This document shows, piece after piece, positions 35,924-44,806 of a stretch of DNA of 52,478 nt. The stretch is from Candidatus Gastranaerophilales bacterium (GTDB taxonomy: Bacteria > Cyanobacteriota > Vampirovibrionia > Gastranaerophilales > Gastranaerophilaceae). Position 1 is the stretch's first letter, and every line of letters starts with the position of its first letter. The DNA lies in contig CALVEA010000014.1 in NCBI GenBank assembly GCA_944326455.1, forward strand, positions 1 to 52,478, in the 5' to 3' direction. The position numbers and the translations under genes are program-made. Below the pieces are notes generated by a model that was not told the DNA's origin, searched no databases, and saw only the letters and a list, made by a program, of their open reading frames with translations.

Positions 35924-37768
35924 CTATTCAACAGTAACAGATTTTGCAAGGTTTCTCGGCTGGTCAACATCTTTACCCAAAAATTCTGCAATATAATATG
36001 CAAGCAGCTGCAAAGGAACCACTGCAAGCGCCGGAGAAAGAAGCTCACAAATTTCCGGCACCCTGATTGTTGAATCAAAAAGCTCATTTAATTTCGGGTC
36101 AGTAGAATCTGTTAGCGCAATCATTCTTGCATTACGTGCTTTTGCCTCTTCGGAATTGGAAAGTATTTTTTCATAAACTTTTCCGGACATAAGAATTGAA
36201 AGCACCGGCATTGATTCATCAAGCATAGCAATAGGTCCGTGTTTTAATTCTCCTGCAGGATAACCCGTTGCATTAATATAGCTGATTTCTTTTAATTTTA
36301 ACGCTCCTTCGAGTGCTGTAGGATAATTTATTCCTCTTGCAATAAAAACAAAGTCCTTGGAGCCGGAGAATTTTTTTGCACAAGCTTGAATATTTTCTTT
36401 ATGAGATAAAACTTTTTCTATCTTTTGAGGAAGAATAATAAGTTCATGTTTTAATTCTTCCAACTTTTCCTTAGCAATGGATTCCTTAACCTCCGCCATA
36501 TAAATTGCAAGCAGGTAGAAAGAAATTAACTGTGCCATATAAGATTTTGTAGCCGCAACAGAAACTTCAATACCGGCATTAACAGGCACAAGACTATCCG
36601 CTTCTCTTGCCATAGTAGAATCCGGACGATTAGTTACAATAAGGATATGAGAACCTTTTTTCTTTGCCAATCTGACCGCCGTGATTGTATCAGCAGTTTC
36701 TCCGGATTGTGAAACACCTATTACAAGAGTATTTTCATCCGTAATAGTTCTTCTGTATATATATTCACTTGAAGGTTCAACATCAACAGCAATCCCGCAG
36801 AAATCCTCAATAATATATTTACCTACAAGTGCCGCATGCAGAGATGTTCCGCAGGCTACAATCTGAATCCTGTTTAGTTTTTTCAATTTTTCTCTATCTA
36901 AGGTAACTTCTTTCAAACATACCGGCTCATCAATTGCCCTTAGTTTTCCGGAAAGCACGTTCCTTACAACATCCGGCTGCTCATGAATTTCTTTTAACAT
37001 AAAATGTTTGTAACCCATTTTACTTAATGCAATCGGTTCCCAAGGAAGATGTTCGATTTTTTGTTCAAGAGAATTATTCTCAATATCAATAAGCTTCATG
37101 GAATCAGGTGTGAGCGTAACTATTTGATTATCATCAAGATACATAGCTTTTTTTGTATATTGAATAATTGCCGGAACATCAGAAGCTACGTAGTATTCTT
37201 TTTCTCCGATTCCGACAAGAAGCGGAGCATTTCTTCTGGTTGCAACAATTGTATCTTTAACATCCTGATGAATTACACAGAGAGCATACGCACCTTCAAT
37301 TTGTTTTGTCGCAAGTCTTACGGCTTCTGTTAAATCTCCGCACTTGGCATATTCGGATGCGACGAGGTGCGCCACAGTTTCAGTATCAGTTTGCGAGCGG
37401 AATGTGCAACCCTGTTTTTCAAGTTTTGCTTTAAGTTCTTTATAATTTTCAATAATTCCGTTATGAACAACCGCAACTCTTCCGCAATTGCATGAATGCG
37501 GGTGGGCGTTCACTGTATTAGGAACTCCGTGAGTTGCCCAGCGTATATGACCGATACCTATAGTAGATTTTGCTATATGAGTATAATTTTTATTAACTAT
37601 ATCTTTAAGATTTTGGAGCTTACCTTCGGCTTTATATAATTCTACTTTGTTATCAACTTCAACGGCAATTCCGGCTGAATCATATCCTCTGTATTCAAGA
37701 TTTGTTAATCCTTCCAAAAGAATATCAACAGCTGGTTTACTCCCTATATATCCGACTATTCCGCACAT
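35924..37768 (-). CDS. glmS: Glucosamine-6-phosphate synthase
   Basis: This 614-residue enzyme makes glucosamine-6-phosphate from fructose-6-phosphate and glutamine, the entry to cell-wall amino sugars. The N-terminal Cys2 nucleophile (MCGIVGYIG) and the class II glutaminase motifs (GHIRWATHG, HNGIIENY) are present, followed by two SIS domains (CGTSLHAALVGKY, GVSQSGETADT, ATKSYMAQ) and the conserved C-terminus LAKSVTVE. AGAGAGG precedes the start. No ribozyme-like leader is apparent upstream. Confidence 0.97.
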   Translation of the reverse strand: MCGIVGYIGSKPAVDILLEGLTNLEYRGYDSAGIAVEVDNKVELYKAEGKLQNLKDIVNKNYTHIAKSTIGIGHIRWATHGVPNTVNAHPHSCNCGRVAVVHNGIIENYKELKAKLEKQGCTFRSQTDTETVAHLVASEYAKCGDLTEAVRLATKQIEGAYALCVIHQDVKDTIVATRRNAPLLVGIGEKEYYVASDVPAIIQYTKKAMYLDDNQIVTLTPDSMKLIDIENNSLEQKIEHLPWEPIALSKMGYKHFMLKEIHEQPDVVRNVLSGKLRAIDEPVCLKEVTLDREKLKKLNRIQIVACGTSLHAALVGKYIIEDFCGIAVDVEPSSEYIYRRTITDENTLVIGVSQSGETADTITAVRLAKKKGSHILIVTNRPDSTMAREADSLVPVNAGIEVSVAATKSYMAQLISFYLLAIYMAEVKESIAKEKLEELKHELIILPQKIEKVLSHKENIQACAKKFSGSKDFVFIARGINYPTALEGALKLKEISYINATGYPAGELKHGPIAMLDESMPVLSILMSGKVYEKILSNSEEAKARNARMIALTDSTDPKLNELFDSTIRVPEICELLSPALAVVPLQLLAYYIAEFLGKDVDQPRNLAKSVTVE

Positions 37769-37825
37769 ATTTACCTCTCTTAAAATTTTATATAATTATT
37801 CTAGCACGAAATATTTTTTTCCTTA

Positions 37826-38095
37826 TTAAGATTTCCTAAAGATTCTTTTAATCCCGATAAACGCAAGAACAAGAGCTGTAAATCCGCCGATAAAAGTCAG
37901 CATTGAAACTTTTTCTTTCTTCTTCTCCTTCTCCCCTTTTACATAAATATCCTGATTAATTTTATCCATTTTAGCCTGAGCATCTTTGTCGTTAAAAACA
38001 TGAGTAACAGGAATTTTATCAGGAGCATGAACGACCTGCTTGCGCGGACGTTCAGTTTTTGAGTTAGAAGTATAGTAAGAGTTAGTTTCTATCAA
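37826..38095 (-). CDS. Small membrane-anchored protein with a TTG start overlapping the GNAT stop
   Basis: This 89-residue protein has a polar, lysine-rich N-terminal part (PRKQVVHAPDKIPVTHVFND), a highly charged KGEKEKKKEK stretch and a single transmembrane helix near the C-terminus (LTFIGGFTALVLAFIGI) with a basic tail. The reading frame is open further upstream, but I prefer the TTG at 38095: GGAG lies 7 nt before it and it overlaps the GNAT stop codon (TTGA), the usual sign of coupled translation. Function unknown. Confidence 0.5.
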   Translation of the reverse strand: MIETNSYYTSNSKTERPRKQVVHAPDKIPVTHVFNDKDAQAKMDKINQDIYVKGEKEKKKEKVSMLTFIGGFTALVLAFIGIKRIFRKS

Positions 38096-38712
38096 AATAA
38101 TTCTCCATATCTTAAGAGCCTGTGCAAATTCGATTTTGGGAGATACATCATCCCGATTTGCGGAGGTATGTCCGGCACCTTTTTGATTAAACATTCCTCC
38201 ATATACTCATTTGCACCTTTTTCAACAAACCGGAAACCAAGCTTATAGAAGAATAGTGCAGGAGAAGACTCCTTCCACACCGGAGCCGAAAAGGTCACAA
38301 TACGCCCTTCCGCCCGCGAATCAAACATTGCTTTTTCCGCCAGGGACTTTACAGCCTCTGTCCCCAGTCCGCATCGCTGTTTGGGAGATTGAATATAATC
38401 AATTATATAACAATTCTTCAAAAATGCTGTTTTTCGCTTTTGCGGCTGCAGTTGGAAGAAATTAAACTCACCTTCCGGCGCATTTTCTATCAGATTATCT
38501 TCCACAATATCAACATAATCATCATCAATATCTCCGACAATAACAATATTATCCGACCTCTTAATCTTTTTAATACGTATCTGAGCCTTCTGCTTCAAAT
38601 TCGGAGTTTTGAACCCGATAATCGGAGGCATGGAAACACTAACCGTAGACGCTTTCGTCTTTGCTACAGCCAAATTAATCTGACTGTCAACATTTGTGAT
38701 GTTGTTAATCAT
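38092..38712 (-). CDS. GNAT-family acetyltransferase-like protein with IGFKT leader
   Basis: This 206-residue protein has a ~36-residue leader ending in PPIIGFKT and then a GNAT domain. YIIDYIQSPKQRCGLGTEAVKSL contains the acetyl-CoA loop (RxxGxGxxA/L pattern), and SSPALFFYKLGFRFVEKG is the C-terminal motif B. The last ~30 residues extend past the fold. The substrate is unknown. It is followed by a small membrane protein with overlapping stop and start codons. No strong ribosome binding site is seen. Confidence 0.75.
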   Translation of the reverse strand: MINNITNVDSQINLAVAKTKASTVSVSMPPIIGFKTPNLKQKAQIRIKKIKRSDNIVIVGDIDDDYVDIVEDNLIENAPEGEFNFFQLQPQKRKTAFLKNCYIIDYIQSPKQRCGLGTEAVKSLAEKAMFDSRAEGRIVTFSAPVWKESSPALFFYKLGFRFVEKGANEYMEECLIKKVPDIPPQIGMMYLPKSNLHRLLRYGELF

Positions 38713-38912
38713 AATAAACCTAACCTAAATTCTAACCTTAAATATATAAAGTAATCCCCTTGAAAAAAATTGCCTTTTTTGTTAGAATCATTAAGAATTC
38801 TCTTAATAAAAATTTACTTAACATTTCTTAATAGTTTAATGTGGGATGAGAAATTTTTATTGTCTTGAGTTTTTTATGTATATAGAAGTGTGTATTTTAA
38901 GGAGTAAATCTT

Positions 38913-41630
38913 ATGAAGGTTAATGCCGTCAGTCCTAGTTATTATGTAGGAATTTCTAAGCCAGGATTAAAAATCAATAACAATCCGGAACCCGCCGAAA
39001 CACCGAAAACAGGAAATTCCGTAATATCATTTAAAGGCGGAAATCCAAAACATTTGTTCCACCAAATTTCAGAACTAACCTTATTTGGACTTGGCAGCGG
39101 CGGTGTAGGAACTGTTGGTAACGATTTATTTTATAATATTGATGACTTTGACCGAGTAGTTGAAAATATACCTTTATATAACCAAGATATAGAGTGGGTT
39201 AAAGATATTGACCCGGATACAGGCAAACTAAGGGGAATAAAGGAAGATGGAGTTAAATTGCGCAGAATTCCGAATAATCTGCCGGACAATCATCCCTTTA
39301 AACAATATGAAGGTGCTGCATTTGTAACAAATAGAACTATTGGAAAAAATGTTGCAATCGACAAATTTCTGGAAGTTCCGGATAACGCTAAAACAGTATT
39401 TATACTTGATGATGTAGCAACATCAAACATTGACTGGGGCTTGGAGAAAAAAGTTCCTGTCGGAATTTATAAAGCACGTAAAGATGACAGATTAAAAGCT
39501 TTCCTCAGAAACAAAGGCTGGTCTGAGGAAATGATTAACAAAATTGATATAACCTTCACCTATGTAGATTCAACAGCCAGTATGCCAAAACCATACGCAG
39601 ACGGCAGTTATGCAACTGCTACCGGAGACGAAATAGCAAAATCTTTATCCGTTAATTGGCAAGGCAAACCTTACGTGAAAGAAGCAAAAGCTACTGCAGA
39701 ACTGCTTCCCGCTTTAAAAGAAAAAATGGGATTTGATCCGAAATTTATAATGTGCCATGACGGACAGGCAATGCCTCTTATACAATATGCCGCTGCAAAT
39801 AACGCTGCAGGCAAACCTTACTGGCAGGACAAAATTGTAACTGCTATTGGTCATAACTTGAACGATGGTTATATGTATGGGCTATCCACAAAAGATGCGA
39901 TAGTTGCACTCGCAAAGCCGGGAGAAGTTCAGAAAATAGTAAACAGCAAAGAATATGTTGATGCTTTGAAATTAAATAAAGAAGATGAATTCCTTAAAAC
40001 ACTTCTGCCTAAGGAAATTAAAGACGGAAGAGGGCAGGTTAATGCGGTTATGTTCCCTATTGCTTATGGAGAAAAAGGGTTTGTTCCAAAATTTACTACA
40101 GTTTCCTACGGATATTTCAAAGGTATTATTGAAAATGAACAAATCTCACCTGCTTTATACAGCAGATTAAAAGAATTAAGCGAAAAAAGGATTTTTGACG
40201 GTATCATCAATGTCTTGATGGATCCAAATACCAGCGGTTTTACAACTGAGGGTTTACAAGACTTCTACAAAAATGATTGCAAAATTAAATTAAAAGACGG
40301 AACAGAAGTAACTCTGCCAAAATTCTTAGCGTTCGATAAAACTAAAGCAGACGATTTAAAACATGTTAGAGAAGTAAAACGCCAAAATAAACTGAGTTTG
40401 CTCAAAAGATTGAACAATGACTTTATGGGTTCTCAATTATTCAGCGACGGAAAGTGGCTTGAAGAAAGAACCGGATTTTCAGCAGCTGTAACCGGCAACA
40501 CCGGCAGACAGTTTAAACTTATCGGAGGAATAGACCCAAAATACATCCAAATGCTTGAAAAAGGCGAAGATGTTCCAATGTTTGTAAGCTGGGGACGCGG
40601 TGATTTCCAAAAGGGTATGGATACCGGACTTGAAGCATTTGAAAAATTCGTCAGAAAAACTAAAAATACAAATTCAATCTATATTTTTGGCGGTGATATG
40701 AAAAACCTGCCGGAAGTAGTAAAACTTACAAAAGAATTAACACAAGACCCACTGTTTAAAGGCAGAATTCTTCTTCTTGACGGCTGGACACCCGGCGGAA
40801 GTTTTGCTGCTGCCGGAGATTACGCAAGCCTCTGCTCACGTTTCGCGCCTTGCGAGCTTACTGACCTTGAGGCAATGAAAAAAGGTTGTGTCCCAATTGT
40901 TCCAAAAGTTCAAGGTATGGATCAGAAAGTCTTTGACCCTGCAGATGCAGAACATGCTAAAGATGTTAACGGATACAAAGGCAAGCACGAATATTATATG
41001 ACAGAAGCTGATGCGCTCAAAGCTGCTTCACAAAAAGAACAAGAAAGTTTTAACAAGGTAAAAACAGCTGTTATAAATGAACTTAAGAAAGATTACAAAG
41101 CAAAAATCGGCGAAGAAATTCCGGATGAATTGCTTGAAAAACAACTAAAAGATAATGAAAAATATCACAAAGCATTACAAAAACTTCGTGATTCAGTCAT
41201 CTCTGATGATATAGCAGAATGTATGGAAAGAGCTGTAAATGACAGAAATACAGCCACCGCAGAAAAAATCTGGAAAAACCATGTAGATATGAAAACGACA
41301 TGGCGTGAAAACGGATGGCTCAGCCCGGGCGGTAAATCAACCAGCCAGTTGTATAAAGAATATCATTTTGATGCCGGTAAAGCCAAAAACCTGCAAAAAG
41401 ACAGTGCTTTAGGACTTAATCTATCAGGTCTCCATGCAGAAAGAACCGGCAGCTCAATAACATATCGAGGCGGTGGCTCTGCAACTAAAAAAGTACTGGG
41501 TATTGCAGCAGCTGCAGCAGCCGGTTTAGCCATCGGCTACGCCTTATTTAAACCATCAGGTGACAAAGTTCATCATTCTAAAAACAAAAACAAAAAGAAT
41601 GAAGAAAAACACCTTTCTGCAATAGGTTAG
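38913..41630 (+). CDS. Glycogen/starch-synthase-like glycosyltransferase with ISFKG leader and C-terminal membrane anchor
   Basis: In this 905-residue protein, residues 1-42 form a leader ending in ISFKG (38-42). Residues ~45-720 resemble GT5 glycogen synthases: FGLGSGGVGTVGNDL stands in for the N-terminal KxGGL loop, FIMCHDGQAMPL for the CHDW motif, SWGRGDFQKGMDTGLEAF for the RLxxQKG motif and CSRFAPCELTDLEAMKKGCV for the SRFEPCGLxQLxAM motif. The Lys and Leu of the ADP-glucose loop are changed. Residues ~860-880 are an alanine-rich transmembrane helix with a very basic tail. AAGGAG precedes the ATG and a terminator follows. It may be a membrane-tethered glucan synthase or a non-catalytic relative. 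Confidence 0.75.
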   Translation: MKVNAVSPSYYVGISKPGLKINNNPEPAETPKTGNSVISFKGGNPKHLFHQISELTLFGLGSGGVGTVGNDLFYNIDDFDRVVENIPLYNQDIEWVKDIDPDTGKLRGIKEDGVKLRRIPNNLPDNHPFKQYEGAAFVTNRTIGKNVAIDKFLEVPDNAKTVFILDDVATSNIDWGLEKKVPVGIYKARKDDRLKAFLRNKGWSEEMINKIDITFTYVDSTASMPKPYADGSYATATGDEIAKSLSVNWQGKPYVKEAKATAELLPALKEKMGFDPKFIMCHDGQAMPLIQYAAANNAAGKPYWQDKIVTAIGHNLNDGYMYGLSTKDAIVALAKPGEVQKIVNSKEYVDALKLNKEDEFLKTLLPKEIKDGRGQVNAVMFPIAYGEKGFVPKFTTVSYGYFKGIIENEQISPALYSRLKELSEKRIFDGIINVLMDPNTSGFTTEGLQDFYKNDCKIKLKDGTEVTLPKFLAFDKTKADDLKHVREVKRQNKLSLLKRLNNDFMGSQLFSDGKWLEERTGFSAAVTGNTGRQFKLIGGIDPKYIQMLEKGEDVPMFVSWGRGDFQKGMDTGLEAFEKFVRKTKNTNSIYIFGGDMKNLPEVVKLTKELTQDPLFKGRILLLDGWTPGGSFAAAGDYASLCSRFAPCELTDLEAMKKGCVPIVPKVQGMDQKVFDPADAEHAKDVNGYKGKHEYYMTEADALKAASQKEQESFNKVKTAVINELKKDYKAKIGEEIPDELLEKQLKDNEKYHKALQKLRDSVISDDIAECMERAVNDRNTATAEKIWKNHVDMKTTWRENGWLSPGGKSTSQLYKEYHFDAGKAKNLQKDSALGLNLSGLHAERTGSSITYRGGGSATKKVLGIAAAAAAGLAIGYALFKPSGDKVHHSKNKNKKNEEKHLSAIG

Positions 41631-41636
41631 AATAAC

Positions 41637-41664
41637 AAAACCCGAAGTTGAATCTTCGGGTTTT
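41637..41664 (+). terminator. Terminator after the glycogen-synthase-like gene
   Basis: An 11-bp stem (AAAACCCGAAG/CTTCGGGTTTT) with loop TTGAAT is followed by six Ts. The loop doubles as the -35 box of the next gene. Confidence 0.85.
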
Positions 41665-41675
41665 TTGTTTACAAT
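41648..41675 (+). promoter_or_regulatory. Promoter of the metallo-hydrolase gene, probably leaderless
   Basis: TTGAAT and TACAAT are separated by 16 nt. The -10 box is followed by 6 nt and the ATG at 41682. The promoter is embedded in the terminator of the upstream gene, and no Shine-Dalgarno sequence is present. Confidence 0.6.
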
Positions 41676-41681
41676 TAGATT

Positions 41682-42290
41682 ATGATTATAAAAACATTTA
41701 TTGAACCACCCATTGATAATAATAATTATCTTTTAATAGATGAACAAACAAAAGACGCAGCTTTAGTCGACTGTTCTGCGGTAGATAACTCTATTCTGGA
41801 AGAATTAGATGCGGAAGGAGCAAAACTTAAGTATATTCTACTAACTCATGGACACTTTGACCATATTGCAGGAATACGTCCAAGCCCGGATGTGAAAATT
41901 TTCATGCATAAAGCCGATCTTGGCTGGCTTAATAAAGTAAACAATTTTATGCCAATGTTTGGAATGCCGGAAATGAGTATACCCCAAATAGATGTATTTG
42001 TAGAAGATGGCGATATAATCAAACTCGGAGAAACAGAAATAAAAGTTATTCATACGCCTGGGCATACACAGGGCGGAGTTTGCTATTACACAGATGGAAG
42101 CTTATTTTCCGGAGATACAATATTTAGAGAATGTGTAGGGCGCTGCGACCTTGAAGGCGGAGATTTTGACCAAATAGTTGAAAGTATAGAAAATAAAATT
42201 TTCACACTTCCTCCCAAAACCATTATATATCCGGGACATGGCAGCCGTACGACAGTAGAATGGGAAAAAGAACATAATAGATTCTTATGA
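41682..42290 (+). CDS. Metallo-beta-lactamase-fold hydrolase (GloB-like)
   Basis: This 202-residue protein has the binuclear metal site THGHFDH (55-61), the further ligands His128 (HTPGHTQGG) and Asp145 (FSGDTIF), and the late YPGHGSRT. It is the compact form that lacks the C-terminal substrate domain of glyoxalase II, typical of YcbL-like hydrolases that act on hydroxyacyl-glutathione or related thioesters. It has its own promoter overlapping the upstream terminator. Confidence 0.88.
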   Translation: MIIKTFIEPPIDNNNYLLIDEQTKDAALVDCSAVDNSILEELDAEGAKLKYILLTHGHFDHIAGIRPSPDVKIFMHKADLGWLNKVNNFMPMFGMPEMSIPQIDVFVEDGDIIKLGETEIKVIHTPGHTQGGVCYYTDGSLFSGDTIFRECVGRCDLEGGDFDQIVESIENKIFTLPPKTIIYPGHGSRTTVEWEKEHNRFL

Positions 42291-42363
42291 TGAAAAAAGC
42301 AAAATTACGGTGCAACTGATAAAACGTAAAAATAGATTTTAAATCTGTTGAATAGGAGAAAAT

Positions 42364-42615
42364 ATGAGTGTATTTGAAGCCGGGATGATGATTTGTTTTG
42401 GAATAAGCTGGCCTATTGCGACATACAAGACCTATAAAGCTAAATGCGTTAAGGGGAAAAGTTTCACATTTGACCTTTTAATTTTAACCGGATATATTTG
42501 CGGCATCATTCATAAATTATTCTTTTACAACGACTGGGTAATTTGGCTCTATTTACTAAATACAACCTTTCTTCTGCTGGATATGTTTCTGTATTGGAAA
42601 TATAAGAAATGTTAG
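42364..42615 (+). CDS. PQ-loop / SemiSWEET-like small membrane protein
   Basis: This 83-residue protein has three hydrophobic segments. The first contains GISWPIATYKTYKAK followed by VKGKSFTF, which matches the PQ-loop layout (WP motif, then Lys and GxS). Three-helix proteins of this kind dimerise to form small solute transporters (SemiSWEETs), but many relatives have unknown substrates. AGGAG precedes the ATG and a terminator follows. Confidence 0.65.
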   Translation: MSVFEAGMMICFGISWPIATYKTYKAKCVKGKSFTFDLLILTGYICGIIHKLFFYNDWVIWLYLLNTTFLLLDMFLYWKYKKC

Positions 42616-42622
42616 TACAACA

Positions 42623-42652
42623 AAAAAAGACCGGAAAATTCCGGCCTTTTTT
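42623..42652. terminator. Bidirectional terminator between the PQ-loop gene and rpsI
   Basis: A GACCGGAA/TTCCGGCC hairpin (one G-U pair) is flanked by A- and T-runs on both sides, between two convergent genes. It also ends the long ribosomal protein operon. Confidence 0.8.
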
Positions 42653-42666
42653 GTATATCCAAGATA

Positions 42667-43068
42667 TTAACGTTTGCTGAATTGGAAACGTTTTCTTGCT
42701 CTTTTTCTACCGTATTTCTTACGTTCTTTAACACGTGCATCACGAGTTAAAAGACCTTCAGATCTTAATACGTTTTTGTAATCTTCGTTAGATTTTAACA
42801 AAGCTCTTGAAATACCATGTCTGATTGCAGCTGCTTGTGCAACGATACCGCCGCCTACAGCCTTAACTCTTACATCGTATTTGTCTTGATTTTCTGTCAA
42901 AACAAGAGGTCTGTAAACCATCATTTCAACAGCCGGCATATTGCCGATGTATGCTTGTAAAGTTTTTCCGTTAACGAAAATTCTGCCTTTACCTTTAACA
43001 AGCTTAACAACAGCAACAGCACATTTTCTGCGTCCGGTAGCCATTATAATTTCTTTATTCTCAGCCAT
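42667..43068 (-). CDS. rpsI: Ribosomal protein uS9
   Basis: This 133-residue protein has the uS9 features GRRKCAVAVVKLVKGKG, GGGIVAQAAAIRHGISRALL and the basic C-terminal tail KKYGRKRARKRFQFSKR that reaches the P-site tRNA. The ATG overlaps the rplM stop codon (TAATG) with AAGGAG upstream, so translation is coupled. A second ATG at codon 9 is the start in many species. Confidence 0.97.
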   Translation of the reverse strand: MAENKEIIMATGRRKCAVAVVKLVKGKGRIFVNGKTLQAYIGNMPAVEMMVYRPLVLTENQDKYDVRVKAVGGGIVAQAAAIRHGISRALLKSNEDYKNVLRSEGLLTRDARVKERKKYGRKRARKRFQFSKR

Positions 43069-43505
43069 TATTTAGACTCCTTTCCCAAAACGATTGGCTT
43101 TTGTGCTGCATGCGGATGTTCAGGTCCGCAGTATACTTTAAGTTTGTTAAACTGTTCAGCACCTAGAGTATTGTGCTGAAGCATACCTTTAACAGCTTTT
43201 TCAATCAATTTTGTTGCATCTTTTTCTCTTACTTCTTTAACAGAAGCAGCTTTTAAACCACCCGGATAACCGGTATGGTGATAATAAATCTTATCAGTTT
43301 CTTTATTACCTGAAACAAGAACCTTTTCAGCGTTAACAACGATAACAAAGTCACCGGTATCAACGTTAGGTGTATATTCAGGTTTATTTTTGCCTCTTAA
43401 AATGTTTGCAACACGTACTGCAAGACGTCCTAAGATTTCGCCTTCAGCATCGATTACATACCATTTTCTTTCAACTTCAAGAGGTTTTGCTGAATATGTT
43501 TTCAT
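43068..43505 (-). CDS. rplM: Ribosomal protein uL13
   Basis: This 145-residue protein has the uL13 pattern [50 protein letters not shown] and [22 protein letters not shown] set the start at 43505 because GGAG lies just upstream and the first residues match the family; an upstream in-frame ATG would add 19 unlikely residues. The gene sits in the usual rplM-rpsI order after truA. Confidence 0.97.
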   Translation of the reverse strand: MKTYSAKPLEVERKWYVIDAEGEILGRLAVRVANILRGKNKPEYTPNVDTGDFVIVVNAEKVLVSGNKETDKIYYHHTGYPGGLKAASVKEVREKDATKLIEKAVKGMLQHNTLGAEQFNKLKVYCGPEHPHAAQKPIVLGKESK

Positions 43506-43561
43506 GCTTATTCTCCATTTTTCACGGTAAACCCATCCGGTCTTGCCCGTAAGATTCACCA

Positions 43562-44329
43562 CTAATATTCTACTTTCATTAGCGTAAGCCCATAAGGACT
43601 CACTGTTTGTCCTGCCTTACGGCGGTCATGCGCCTCAAGAACATTTTTCATGTGCTCTACAGGCAGATGATGTCCTTCTATTTCAAGAAGGGTACCGACT
43701 ATTGTCCTTACCATATTGTAGAGAAATCTGTTTCCTTCAAGATGGATAAAGATACGGTCGCCTCGTTTTTCAACTTCGGCTCTCGTTAAAAGACAAACTT
43801 TGCTCGGGTTAAGCGTTCCGGAGCTTTTAAAACTTGAAAAATCATGTTCACCTAAAAGGTAATTTAAAGAAGTTTGCATCCTCTCTAAATCCAATTCGTA
43901 CTTTATTCTCAAAATATCACCGTCAAAAGCCTGTTTATATCGTCTGTTTATTAATTCATAAACGTAGTACCTGCTTTTAGCCGATTTTTGAGCATGAAAC
44001 GAATCCGGAACAATTCTCAAATTACTGACAGATATGTCGGCGGGAAGAATTTCATTCATCTGATAGACAAATTTTGAAGCAACAATATCTCTGCCGTAAT
44101 CAAAATGAAGAACCTGTCCTAAAGCATTAACACCTTTATCCGTCCTGCCGGAGAAGATTGTCTTTATCGGTCTGTTATTAATTTGAGTCTTTGACTCTAG
44201 TAATGTGCAAATAACTTTCTCTATTTCGCCCTGTATAGTAGGTTCTTCTATGGGTTTGCCGTCTCTGAATTGAATCTGGCTTCCGGCATAGTTTTTACCC
44301 TTATACTGAACGTCAAGAGCATAGCGCAT
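43562..44329 (-). CDS. truA: tRNA pseudouridine synthase TruA
   Basis: This 255-residue enzyme makes pseudouridine at positions 38-40 of tRNA anticodon stems. The catalytic Asp is in [18 protein letters not shown], followed by [21 protein letters not shown] and the C-terminal [15 protein letters not shown]. It begins 3 nt after the rplQ stop and is part of the ribosomal operon, an arrangement also seen in cyanobacteria. Confidence 0.96.
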   Translation of the reverse strand: MRYALDVQYKGKNYAGSQIQFRDGKPIEEPTIQGEIEKVICTLLESKTQINNRPIKTIFSGRTDKGVNALGQVLHFDYGRDIVASKFVYQMNEILPADISVSNLRIVPDSFHAQKSAKSRYYVYELINRRYKQAFDGDILRIKYELDLERMQTSLNYLLGEHDFSSFKSSGTLNPSKVCLLTRAEVEKRGDRIFIHLEGNRFLYNMVRTIVGTLLEIEGHHLPVEHMKNVLEAHDRRKAGQTVSPYGLTLMKVEY

Positions 44330-44332
44330 TGA

Positions 44333-44761
44333 TTATACCAACTGAATCAATGCCATTTCTGATGCGTCGCCTCTTCTTGGCGGCAATCTGTAAATTCTTG
44401 TATAACCACCCTGTCTTGAAGAATATTTAACGCCGATTACGCTGAATAATTTTCTCAAAACAGTTTGCTTAGCCAATTTTTTACCTTCTTGCGGTGCATC
44501 AAAGATTTCGCCTGTTGCTGTATCAATAAGTTTACCGATTTCTTTATCGTAAATATACTTACCGGCAAGTCTTCTTGAGTTCAGGTCACCTTTTTTAGCC
44601 AGGGTGATAACATTTTCAGCATACGGTTGAAGAGCTTTTGCTCTTGCCATAGTTGTTTTTATTTCACCATGAGTAAAAAGTTCGGTAGCCAATGAACGCA
44701 ACAAAGCCTTTCTCTGGTCTTGTGCTTTACCAAGCGTATGTTTTTTTGTTTGGTGTCTCAT
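44333..44761 (-). CDS. rplQ: Ribosomal protein bL17
   Basis: This 142-residue protein has the bL17 core MRHQTKKHTLGKAQDQRKAL, ATELFTHGEIKTTMARAKAL and, at the C-terminus, GGYTRIYRLPPRRGDASEMA. A segment of about 25 residues (KEIGKLIDTATGEIFDAPQ) is inserted between the core helices, longer than the usual form. It follows rpoA as in most bacteria. Confidence 0.96.
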   Translation of the reverse strand: MRHQTKKHTLGKAQDQRKALLRSLATELFTHGEIKTTMARAKALQPYAENVITLAKKGDLNSRRLAGKYIYDKEIGKLIDTATGEIFDAPQEGKKLAKQTVLRKLFSVIGVKYSSRQGGYTRIYRLPPRRGDASEMALIQLV

Positions 44762-44806
44762 TGTTTTATCCTTTTATTATCTTTACTATTTCTATTTCGT
44801 TTTTAA

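Noticed and set aside
44325..44340. TATAAT in front of truA
   Set aside because: It overlaps the rplQ stop codon, is too close to the ATG and lies within an operon. It is most likely chance.
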